DNA from: an uncultured Bacteroidota bacterium
Lineage (GTDB): Bacteria > Bacteroidota > Bacteroidia > Flavobacteriales > Flavobacteriaceae
Assembly: GCA_903888655.1 (NCBI GenBank)
Contig: CAISUR010000466.1
Coordinates: 1-7,966 of the forward strand
Length of the DNA stretch: 7,966 nucleotides
Reading direction: 5' to 3'
Position 1 is the stretch's first letter. Each line of letters opens with the position of its first letter. The notes under the pieces are model-generated. The model saw nothing but the letters and a program-made list of their open reading frames with translations. It had not been told where the DNA came from and did no database searches. Both the position numbers and the translations under genes were made by a program. This document shows positions 1 to 5,518 of this stretch, piece after piece.

Positions 1-1294
1 AAGTAACCGCATCCAAATCTGAACCAAATTTTGCGAAAGCTTCTAACTCACGGAATTGTGCTTGGTCTAATTTCAAGGTACCAGCAACTTTTTTCAAGGA
101 ATTAATTTGAGCATTACCTCCAACACGAGATACCGAGATACCTACGTTAATTGCAGGACGAACTCCAGAGTAAAATAAATCTCCATCAAGGAAAATTTGT
201 CCGTCTGTAATCGAAATTACGTTGGTTGGAATATATGCAGAAACGTCTCCCGCTTGCGTTTCAATAATTGGTAAAGCAGTTAATGATCCACCTCCTTTAA
301 CGATACCTTTTAAAGTATCTGGTAAGTCGTTCATGTTTTTAGCGATATCATCATCAGCAATCACTTTACATGCTCTTTCTAATAAACGAGAGTGCAAGTA
401 AAACACGTCTCCAGGATAAGCTTCACGACCTGGTGGTCTTCTTAACAAAAGAGATACCTCACGATAAGCAACCGCTTGTTTAGACAAATCATCATATACA
501 ATCAATGCAGGACGACCTGAATCACGGAAGTATTCTCCAATTGCAGCTCCAGCCATTGGTGCATAAACTTGCATTGGAGCCGGATCAGAGGCATTAGCTG
601 CTACAATAACTGTATACGCCATTGCTCCTTTTTCTTCCAACATTTTTGCAATTCCAGCAACCGTTGATGCTTTTTGCCCGATAGCTACATAGATACAGAA
701 TACGGGTTTCCCAGCATCGTAAAATTCTTTTTGATTTAAAATTGTATCGATACAAACTGTTGATTTACCAGTTTGACGGTCACCAATTACCAACTCACGT
801 TGTCCACGTCCCACAGGAATCATCGCATCTACTGCTTTGATACCCGTTTGCAAAGGCTCCGTTACTGGCTGACGAAAGATAACTCCAGGAGCTTTTCTCT
901 CCAATGGCATATCGAATAATTCTCCCCCGATAGGTCCTTTACCATCAATTGGATTTCCTAAAGTATCTACTACACGACCTACAATTTGCTCTCCTACTTT
1001 CAAAGAAGCAATTCGTTGCGTACGTTTTACAGTAGAACCCTCTCTAATTCCTGTTGAAGATCCTAAAAGTACCACCCCAACATTGTCTTCTTCCAAGTTT
1101 AGTACGATAGCTTCTAATCCGTTTTCGAATTGTACTAACTCACCGTATTGAGCATTTGATAAACCGTAAACACGTGCGATACCATCACCCACTTGAAGTA
1201 CAGTTCCTACTTCTTCTAAAGTTGCACCTGATTCAAAACCAGATAATTGTTTTTTTAATATTGCTGTAATTTCAGCTGGTTTAATTTCTGCCAT
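1..1294 (-). CDS. atpA: ATP synthase F1 subunit alpha (partial, 3' end beyond window)
   Basis: Alpha subunit of the F1 head, which alternates with beta in the hexamer and carries the non-catalytic nucleotide sites. I translated this frame by hand: it starts with MAEIKPAEITAILKKQ and stays open for 431 codons to the window edge, of about 525 expected for the family. Visible landmarks are the N-terminal beta-barrel (about residues 25-95), the P-loop GDRQTGKS at residues 171-178, a Walker B-like LIVYDD with its aspartates at 268-269, and SVSRVGG with the conserved arginine finger at R390. The P-loop ends in serine rather than the threonine of the E. coli protein. The ATG at 1294 is 12 bp after the stop of the upstream 185-codon gene, so it is probably co-transcribed and translated in series. 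The missing C-terminal helical domain should lie beyond position 1. Identification is certain; the frame shows no damage. Confidence 0.98.
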   Translation of the reverse strand, partial: MAEIKPAEITAILKKQLSGFESGATLEEVGTVLQVGDGIARVYGLSNAQYGELVQFENGLEAIVLNLEEDNVGVVLLGSSTGIREGSTVKRTQRIASLKVGEQIVGRVVDTLGNPIDGKGPIGGELFDMPLERKAPGVIFRQPVTEPLQTGIKAVDAMIPVGRGQRELVIGDRQTGKSTVCIDTILNQKEFYDAGKPVFCIYVAIGQKASTVAGIAKMLEEKGAMAYTVIVAANASDPAPMQVYAPMAGAAIGEYFRDSGRPALIVYDDLSKQAVAYREVSLLLRRPPGREAYPGDVFYLHSRLLERACKVIADDDIAKNMNDLPDTLKGIVKGGGSLTALPIIETQAGDVSAYIPTNVISITDGQIFLDGDLFYSGVRPAINVGISVSRVGGNAQINSLKKVAGTLKLDQAQFRELEAFAKFGSDLDAVT

Positions 1295-1306
1295 AATATT
1301 TTATTA

Positions 1307-1864
1307 TTATCTACCTAAATTTATATTTAATCCAGACCTTTGTGGGGTTTGGTTATTGTTTATTATTATTGTGCTTGGGTTGGTGCTTGTTCTATTTGCT
1401 TCATCTCTTCTCTTTGAAAATTCAAACCCTATTTTTTTTGAAAGAACTTCTAATTTTTTACTATTTAAGGTTCCGTCAGCATTCATCACTTCTCCATTGT
1501 ATAAGTTTGAAAGAATATTTTCTGTATATAAACTATTAAACGGTGATCCAGAATAACGATTTTCAAAATATATTGTATTTAAATCTGCTGAAAGTACCTC
1601 AAAATAAGAAACATAACCATCAGTATACTGACCTGGTGTAGTAGGTTTAATAGTAGATGCATCGTAGTATTTACTACTTCTTATGTATAAGATATCTTCT
1701 CCTTTTAAATTTGATAGAATATAACAATGTCTAGAAACTTTGTCTTCTCTTAATTTTAAGAATTCAACTTTATCAACTAGAACAATTCCATCTTTAAGTT
1801 TTATCTTTTGAGAAAAACCTAATAAAGAAACGATTAAAAAAAATATAGTAATTATCTTTTTCAT
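1307..1864 (-). CDS. Small exported protein of unknown function inside the atp operon
   Basis: I do not recognise a characterised family. The 185-residue product starts with a clear Sec-type signal peptide: MKK, a hydrophobic core at about 4-16, and probable cleavage around GFS-Q (17-19). There is no lipobox cysteine at the cleavage site, so a periplasmic or secreted soluble protein is more likely than a lipoprotein. The mature part begins KIKLKDGIVLVDKVEFLKL, followed by SNLKGEDILYIR (51-62), a pattern I associate loosely with uncharacterised flavobacterial proteins. Residues 155-175 are rich in Asn, Thr and Ser, with an NNN run, and look disordered. The only Cys in the mature part is C47. 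There are no transmembrane helices beyond the signal. The gene starts 9 bp after atpH and ends 12 bp before atpA, so it has no room for its own promoter and should be expressed with the synthase. Its location outside the inner membrane makes a direct F1 role unlikely, because delta and alpha are cytoplasmic. Confidence 0.85.
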   Translation of the reverse strand: MKKIITIFFLIVSLLGFSQKIKLKDGIVLVDKVEFLKLREDKVSRHCYILSNLKGEDILYIRSSKYYDASTIKPTTPGQYTDGYVSYFEVLSADLNTIYFENRYSGSPFNSLYTENILSNLYNGEVMNADGTLNSKKLEVLSKKIGFEFSKRRDEANRTSTNPSTIIINNNQTPQRSGLNINLGR

Positions 1865-1873
1865 AATGCCAAA

Positions 1874-2401
1874 TTAATTTGCAAATTCACGTTTCAATTC
1901 ACTCAATTTACTAGACACAGATGCATTGTATTGTTGGTCACCTACTCTCAAAATAAATCCTCCAATAATTGACGGATTTACAATATTTTCAATTGTAATT
2001 TTCTTATTTGAAAATTCTGCAATTTTTGCTAATACTTTAGTTTCTAACTCCGCAGTAATTGGAAAAGCAGTAGTTACTTTAGCTACTTCTATACCGTTAC
2101 TTTCATCAAATAATCTATTATATTCGGTTGCAATTGATGCAAGAATTTCAAATCGTTTGTTTTCATATAATAAATGAAACAAACTATTGGTTTCTGCTTG
2201 AACATTTGAAAATATTTCAGACAAAGCCGATTTTTTAACTTCCATTTTAATAATTGGACTTAATAAAAAATCTTTCAATTCTAAACTGTCTGCTACTGCA
2301 GCAACAATCGACTTCATATCGTTGTTTACAGCATCCGCTTTTTCTGAAGTTTGCGCAATATCTAATATTGCCTTGGCATATCTAATCGCTGCTCTAGACA
2401 T
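1874..2401 (-). CDS. atpH: ATP synthase F1 subunit delta
   Basis: Delta (the OSCP equivalent) sits on top of the F1 head and ties it to the b-subunit stalk in the cytoplasm. The 175-residue length is normal. The N-terminus MSRAAIRYAKAILDIA matches the family pattern (RYAxAL/I at the start of the helical domain, about 1-105). The C-terminal part carries the typical Ile-Gly-Gly followed by a GDQQYNASV segment (near 146-160) and ends in KLSELKREF. The ATG at 2401 lies 5 bp after the atpF stop, which suggests translational coupling. Position between b and alpha is the standard order for F-type operons. Delta sequences are poorly conserved, but the family motifs and the context together leave little doubt. 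Confidence 0.96.
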   Translation of the reverse strand: MSRAAIRYAKAILDIAQTSEKADAVNNDMKSIVAAVADSLELKDFLLSPIIKMEVKKSALSEIFSNVQAETNSLFHLLYENKRFEILASIATEYNRLFDESNGIEVAKVTTAFPITAELETKVLAKIAEFSNKKITIENIVNPSIIGGFILRVGDQQYNASVSSKLSELKREFAN

Positions 2402-2406
2402 AATGA

Positions 2407-2907
2407 TTAGTTTAATTTAGCGTCACCTAACATTTTCTCAACTAATTTCGTTTGAGAATCTTTGTTAGATAATTCGTCTCTTAATACTTTTTCTGCAATT
2501 TCTAATGACAATGACGAAACCTGATTTTTCAAATCGGCCATCGCAGCATTTTTCTCGCTTTCAATGGCGGCTTTAGCTTGAGCAATCATTTTTTCTCCAG
2601 CTGCTTGTGCTTCAGATTTTGCGTCGTTAATCATTTTATCTTTAATTTCACGAGCTTCCTTCATCATGACATCGCGTTCCGCCCTTGCTTCAGCTAATAA
2701 TTTCTCATTATCTGATTTTAAGTTTTGCATTTCTTTCTTTGCATTTTCAGCAGAAAGTAAGGCGTTTTTGATACCATCTTCTCTCTCATTAACGGCATCA
2801 AGAATTGGTTTCCATGCAAATTTTTTCAAAAGAAAAATCAATGCAATAAATAAAATTGTCTGTAAAATAAACAACCCTAATGAAATATGTCCAAATAATT
2901 CTTCCAT
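2407..2907 (-). CDS. atpF: ATP synthase Fo subunit b
   Basis: Subunit b forms the peripheral stalk that stops the F1 head turning with the rotor. The 166-residue protein has one N-terminal membrane helix (about 8-27) followed at once by the hallmark KKFAWKPI (28-35). From about residue 40 to the end it is a long, charged, alanine-rich helix suited to a parallel coiled-coil dimer, with patterns such as EAREIKDKMINDAKSEAQ and KVLRDELSNKD near the C-terminus. There is one b gene here and no b' partner in view. The ATG at 2907 is separated from the atpE stop by 81 bp, the second largest gap within the synthase block, and that gap contains a strong hairpin described separately. Downstream it is followed by atpH after 5 bp. 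Confidence 0.97.
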   Translation of the reverse strand: MEELFGHISLGLFILQTILFIALIFLLKKFAWKPILDAVNEREDGIKNALLSAENAKKEMQNLKSDNEKLLAEARAERDVMMKEAREIKDKMINDAKSEAQAAGEKMIAQAKAAIESEKNAAMADLKNQVSSLSLEIAEKVLRDELSNKDSQTKLVEKMLGDAKLN

Positions 2908-2943
2908 TCTATATATCTTTAAATAATTACGATTTTAATAAGT

Positions 2944-2978
2944 AACAAAAGTTGCAACCAACCGTTACAACTTTTGTT
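2944..2978 (-). promoter_or_regulatory. Hairpin in the atpE-atpF intergenic region
   Basis: Positions 2944-2954 pair perfectly with 2968-2978 (11 bp, arm AACAAAAGTTG). After one mismatch (2955/2967) three further pairs follow (2956-2958 with 2964-2966), leaving a 5-nt loop at 2959-2963. In the minus-strand transcript the structure starts 10 nt after the atpE stop codon and ends 36 nt before the atpF start. It is not followed by a U-run on that strand, so it does not look like a full intrinsic terminator. A processing or 3'-end stabilising element that raises c-subunit message over the downstream genes is a reasonable inference, but the sequence only shows the pairing. Confidence 0.7.
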
Positions 2979-2988
2979 TTTTTAAATG

Positions 2989-3180
2989 TTACGTTGCAAA
3001 AATTGCAGCGAAACCAATTCCTTCAATAAGCGCAGCAGCGATAAGCATAGCTGTTTGGATTTTTCCAGTAGCTTCTGGTTGACGTGCAATAGCATCCATT
3101 GCAGAACCACCGATTCTACCAATACCAATTCCAGCTCCAATTACCACTAATCCTGCTCCAACGATTCTAGGGATTTCCAT
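2989..3180 (-). CDS. atpE: ATP synthase Fo subunit c (proton-type rotor ring)
   Basis: Subunit c is a helical hairpin that assembles into the rotating membrane ring. The product is 63 residues, shorter than the 79 of E. coli, with two helices (about 5-31 and 42-62). The glycine-rich GAGIGIGRIGG of helix 1, the polar loop ARQPEATGKI (32-41) that contacts the gamma/epsilon stalk, and the ion-binding carboxylate E53 in LIEGIGF are all present. Aligned by the RQPE loop with the sodium-binding Ilyobacter c subunit, the sodium ligands Gln32 and Ser66 correspond to I20 and G54 here, so a proton is the expected coupling ion. Only ten residues follow E53, so helix 2 is short on that side; as far as I recall this is usual for flavobacterial c subunits. 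Hairpins lie in both flanking gaps, which may help set the high copy number needed for the ring. Confidence 0.98.
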   Translation of the reverse strand: MEIPRIVGAGLVVIGAGIGIGRIGGSAMDAIARQPEATGKIQTAMLIAAALIEGIGFAAIFAT

Positions 3181-3217
3181 AAAAATATGTATTAAAAATT
3201 AAACATTCAATTTGATA

Positions 3218-3259
3218 TTAGGTTTTAGATAAATTTAAAAATTGATATCTAAAATCTAA
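3218..3259 (-). promoter_or_regulatory. Hairpin in the atpB-atpE intergenic region
   Basis: An inverted repeat of 14 bp pairs 3218-3231 with 3246-3259 around an A/T-rich loop of 14 nt (3232-3245). There is one imperfect pair (3222/3255), which is a C-A mismatch in the minus-strand transcript. The structure begins 5 nt after the atpB stop codon and ends 37 nt before the atpE start. The arms are mostly A-U, so the hairpin is weaker than the one after atpE. I found no Bacteroidota promoter consensus in this gap. A role in separating the a and c messages, or in protecting a processed atpE transcript, is inference only. Confidence 0.55.
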
Positions 3260-3264
3260 AATTT

Positions 3265-4395
3265 TTAGTGATGCGCTTCATCATGGTTGTGCTCTTCTGA
3301 AGCAGAACCAAAATATAAAGCCGCTAACATTGTAAAAATATAGGCTTGTAATAAAGCTACCAAAACTTCTAATAATGTTAAAACAAACGATAGTAAGAAT
3401 GCCAATGGACTTCCAACAATACTATTTGCTTTGTACATTAATGCAATTAAACTCATTAATACTACGTGACCTGCCAACATATTGGCATACAAACGAATCA
3501 TTAATGAAAATGGTTTAATGATTGTTCCTAATAACTCGATTGGCGCTAAGATAAATTTCATAGGAACGGGTACGCCTGGCATCCAGAAAATATGTTTCCA
3601 ATAATCTTTTTTAGCTGTAAATGTTGTGATGATGTACGTTAAAAGAGCTAATGCTCCAGTAATCGCTAAATTTCCGGTAATGTTAACTCCTAGAGGTGTT
3701 AAACCAAAAACATTTGAAAACCAAATAAAGAAAAAGATGGTTAATAAGAAACTCATATATTTTCTGTAGTGTTTCTCACCAATATTTGGAATCGCAATTT
3801 CGTCTCTTATATATATAATGATTGGCTCGAAGAATCTTCCTGCTCCTTTAGCAATAGATCCATTTTTTTTGTAGGATTTTCCTAAACCAGCAAATAATAA
3901 AAACATTAATACGCTAACCATTATAATCATGAAAAAACTTTTCGTAATAGAAAAATCAAGTGGTTTTTCGTTTTCAATATGACCTTTAGCATTTTCTGTT
4001 AAAGTTCCTGCAGCGTTGGTTTTGTATATTTTACCATCATGATGGCTAATTTTGTAATAGTTCCCAGCGTCTTCTGCGGCAGCTTCTCCATGTTCAAATT
4101 TTGAAGAAGAAAAAACGTGTAGACCATTATCCCAAAGAATAACTGGTAATGGAAAGCCAACACTATGTTCTGCATTTTTACCGTATGAGAAAATATGAAA
4201 ATCGTGAGAATCTAATAAATGATGTTGTATAAATTCTTTTCGTTCTTCATCCTTTTTTTCATCTTCCGACAAAACTTTGGTTTCTACTTTCTTAGAAGCT
4301 TGTAAAGTATCTGAAGTAGTTGCTTTACCAAATAATGGAACTAAAGCTACTAGAATTACTATTATAAAATGAATCGGTTTTTTCGAAAACACCAT
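3265..4395 (-). CDS. atpB: ATP synthase Fo subunit a with long N-terminal extension
   Basis: Subunit a provides the two half-channels that pass protons to and from the c ring. It has 376 residues against 271 in E. coli; the extra length is at the N-terminus. Residues 1-25 look like a signal peptide (KKPIHFIIVILVALVPLFG), and residues about 26-150 form a hydrophilic, presumably periplasmic region with several histidines (HHLLDSHDFHIF, 58-69). Membrane helices follow from about 153 to 363. The essential arginine is R301 in LMIRLYANMLAGH. The position of E. coli E219 is H310, as in mitochondrial-type proteins, and the last-helix glutamine is Q350 in LLQAYIF. The C-terminus is again His/Glu-rich (EEHNHDEAHH). 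It is the first structural gene after a promoter in the 115 bp gap upstream, and is followed by atpE after 84 bp. The extension is typical of Bacteroidota a subunits, so I regard the ATG at 4395 as correct. Confidence 0.97.
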   Translation of the reverse strand: MVFSKKPIHFIIVILVALVPLFGKATTSDTLQASKKVETKVLSEDEKKDEERKEFIQHHLLDSHDFHIFSYGKNAEHSVGFPLPVILWDNGLHVFSSSKFEHGEAAAEDAGNYYKISHHDGKIYKTNAAGTLTENAKGHIENEKPLDFSITKSFFMIIMVSVLMFLLFAGLGKSYKKNGSIAKGAGRFFEPIIIYIRDEIAIPNIGEKHYRKYMSFLLTIFFFIWFSNVFGLTPLGVNITGNLAITGALALLTYIITTFTAKKDYWKHIFWMPGVPVPMKFILAPIELLGTIIKPFSLMIRLYANMLAGHVVLMSLIALMYKANSIVGSPLAFLLSFVLTLLEVLVALLQAYIFTMLAALYFGSASEEHNHDEAHH

Positions 4396-4435
4396 AACTT
4401 AAAATTATCTTAATTTTTACTTCTGAAATTTGGTG

Positions 4436-4464
4436 CAAAGGTACATCTTTTATTAATATCCAAA
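4436..4464 (-). promoter_or_regulatory. Bacteroidota-type promoter for the atpB operon
   Basis: Read on the minus strand, TTTG (4464-4461) is followed by a 17-bp spacer and TACCTTTG (4443-4436). This fits the primary sigma factor consensus known from Bacteroides and Flavobacterium (TTG/TTTG, about 17-23 bp, TAnnTTTG). Transcription would start at about 4428-4432, giving a leader of roughly 35 nt before the atpB ATG. It lies in the only sizeable gap between the upstream genes and the synthase genes, so the synthase block can be transcribed on its own. The start site itself is not visible from sequence. Confidence 0.8.
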
Positions 4465-4493
4465 AGTATATTCAATAATTTTTTGACTTAATT

Positions 4494-4505
4494 ATCAAAT
4501 TTGAT
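4494..4505. repeat. 12-bp perfect palindrome upstream of the atpB promoter
   Basis: ATCAAATTTGAT is a perfect 12-bp palindrome lying 29 bp upstream of the -33 element and 5 bp after the stop codon of the four-helix membrane protein gene. It could be a binding site for a dimeric regulator. A palindrome of this length in A/T-rich DNA can also arise by chance, and no second copy was seen in the gap. I make no functional claim beyond its position. Confidence 0.3.
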
Positions 4506-4510
4506 TCGTT

Positions 4511-4906
4511 TTATTGATTTTTATTTAAGATTCTTATCGTTACAACCGTTTCTATTGTCAAAAACACAGCAAATGTGATAAAAAAATTTATTTTTTCAGG
4601 GGTCATTAATTGATTCGTTGACTGCAAAATAGGATATAAAAAAACATAAGAAATAACCATTTTAATTGAGGTTAGTAGCAGAAATGTTTGGCCAACACTA
4701 TCAATGTTTTTTTCTTTTATCTTGATTAGAATAAAAACTATGACTAAAGAACAAATTGCGAAAAATAAATATAAAAGAGGCAACGAATACCTAAAGCCTC
4801 GTTCCACTAGTGAACTTAATGAATAATACAAAAAAGTTTTGTGAATGATAAATGTTGTTAAAGAAAGAATGAGAACTTCAATAACTGGCTTGTATTTATT
4901 AATCAT
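4511..4906 (-). CDS. Four-helix membrane protein, possible AtpI equivalent
   Basis: The 131-residue protein is almost entirely membrane-embedded, with hydrophobic segments at about 8-27, 42-62, 71-96 and 106-126. The short connecting loops contain RGFRYS and a Lys-rich KIKEKNIDS, and the chain ends in RILNKNQ. It has no motif I can tie to an enzyme. It resembles small uncharacterised flavobacterial membrane proteins (I associate it loosely with the DUF6168 group, from memory). AtpI, which helps assemble the c ring in other bacteria, is also a four-helix protein of about this length encoded just ahead of atpB, so a similar role is a fair inference from size, topology and position, not from recognisable sequence. 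The start at 4906 overlaps the end of the atpZ-like gene by 8 bp (ATGATTAA), a coupling arrangement. A 115-bp gap with a promoter separates it from atpB. Confidence 0.85.
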   Translation of the reverse strand: MINKYKPVIEVLILSLTTFIIHKTFLYYSLSSLVERGFRYSLPLLYLFFAICSLVIVFILIKIKEKNIDSVGQTFLLLTSIKMVISYVFLYPILQSTNQLMTPEKINFFITFAVFLTIETVVTIRILNKNQ

Positions 4907-5141
4907 CTTTAGTATCGTCTATTTTATTGATTTCCTTCAATTGACGGTTTAAATTATAAAATGCCAAACCAACACCTATAAGTGTAAGCACTTTTACAAA
5001 AAGATGCTTTGGATTTGAATAGTTAGCATCTAACCATGCTCCCCCTTTTGCAAAAAGATAAATCACTACACCCATTTGAATAGGAATATTGATTAATGCC
5101 AACCATTTATTACGCTGTTTTTTCTTCGGCAGGTTGTCCAT
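4899..5141 (-). CDS. AtpZ/AtpI-family small membrane protein
   Basis: I use the ATG at 5141, giving 80 residues (MDNLPKKKQRNKWLALINIP). The frame can be extended to a TTG at 5150, but that adds only three residues and uses a rarer start. The protein has a basic N-terminus, two membrane helices (about 14-31 and 47-63 from this start), a GGAWLD motif between them and a charged tail (RQLKEINKIDD). This is the pattern of the AtpZ/AtpI family, which accompanies F-type ATP synthase operons and has been linked to rotor-ring assembly or to divalent ion transport in other bacteria. Its 5' end overlaps the bactofilin gene by 32 bp in a different frame, and its 3' end overlaps the four-helix gene by 8 bp, so translation of the three is probably coupled. 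Confidence 0.88.
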   Translation of the reverse strand: MDNLPKKKQRNKWLALINIPIQMGVVIYLFAKGGAWLDANYSNPKHLFVKVLTLIGVGLAFYNLNRQLKEINKIDDTKDD

Positions 5142-5514
5142 GGTGAGCAAGATTTTTTATATGGGGCTTCATTACACAACTAGCACTGAATTCTGCTCCA
5201 GGCTCAACTGAAAGTTTGGCGCAAACTACTTCGCCGTGAACACTTGCTTTAGATTTCAAATTAAGGATTTCAGAAACTTGAATTTTTCCATCAAAACGCC
5301 CTTCGATATCGCAATTTTTACAAATTATGTCTCCTTTTACACTCCCTGCTGGGCCAATAACCAATTTACCTTTTGATTCAAAATTACCAATAAGATGACC
5401 ATCCAACCGAAAATCTGCTGGAGAAACAATATCACCTTTTATGATAGTTCCTTCAACAATTCTATTGGTTTTGCCCAAAAGGTCAGTATAAGATTTTGGT
5501 TTTTTGTCAAACAT
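5110..5514 (-). CDS. Bactofilin (polymer-forming cytoskeletal protein)
   Basis: Bactofilins polymerise without nucleotide into filaments that act as scaffolds at the inner membrane or in the cytoplasm. The 134-residue product has a short polar N-terminus (MFDKKPKSYTDLLGKTNRI), a core from about 18 to 115 of repeated short beta strands with regularly placed glycines (EGTIIKGDIVSPADFRLDG, GNFESKGKLVIGPAGSVKG, GRFDGKIQV, ASVHGEVVCAKLSVEPGAEF), and a flexible tail (NLAHHGQPAEEKTA). The repeats fit the right-handed beta helix of the DUF583/bactofilin family and the length is typical. Three cysteines lie in the core (CKNC, plus VVCAK and ASCV beyond), giving four in all. It starts 4 bp after the sprE/porW-like stop codon, so it is likely in the same transcript. 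What it scaffolds here is unknown. Confidence 0.93.
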   Translation of the reverse strand: MFDKKPKSYTDLLGKTNRIVEGTIIKGDIVSPADFRLDGHLIGNFESKGKLVIGPAGSVKGDIICKNCDIEGRFDGKIQVSEILNLKSKASVHGEVVCAKLSVEPGAEFSASCVMKPHIKNLAHHGQPAEEKTA

Positions 5515-5518
5515 AACA

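Noticed and set aside
1342..1556. Plus-strand open frames of about 65 codons opposite the 185-codon gene
   Set aside because: They overlap each other and a minus-strand gene with a clear signal peptide and operon context. Their hydrophobic composition is what antisense of A/T-rich coding sequence gives.
1868..1885. Possible promoter for the 185-codon gene
   Set aside because: Minus-strand elements such as TTAATTTG and TGAATTTG near the end of atpH each miss the TAnnTTTG consensus by one base, and A/T-rich DNA gives many such near matches. I saw no convincing -33 partner.
2944..2984. Plus-strand intrinsic terminator (stem followed by a T-rich run)
   Set aside because: On the plus strand the hairpin is followed by TTTTTT, but no credible plus-strand gene lies upstream of it; all genes run on the minus strand, where no U-run follows.
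2989..3180. Sodium-coupled ATP synthase
   Set aside because: The sodium ligands of helix 1 and helix 2 (Gln and Ser in Ilyobacter) are replaced by I20 and G54; only the carboxylate E53 remains, which fits proton coupling.
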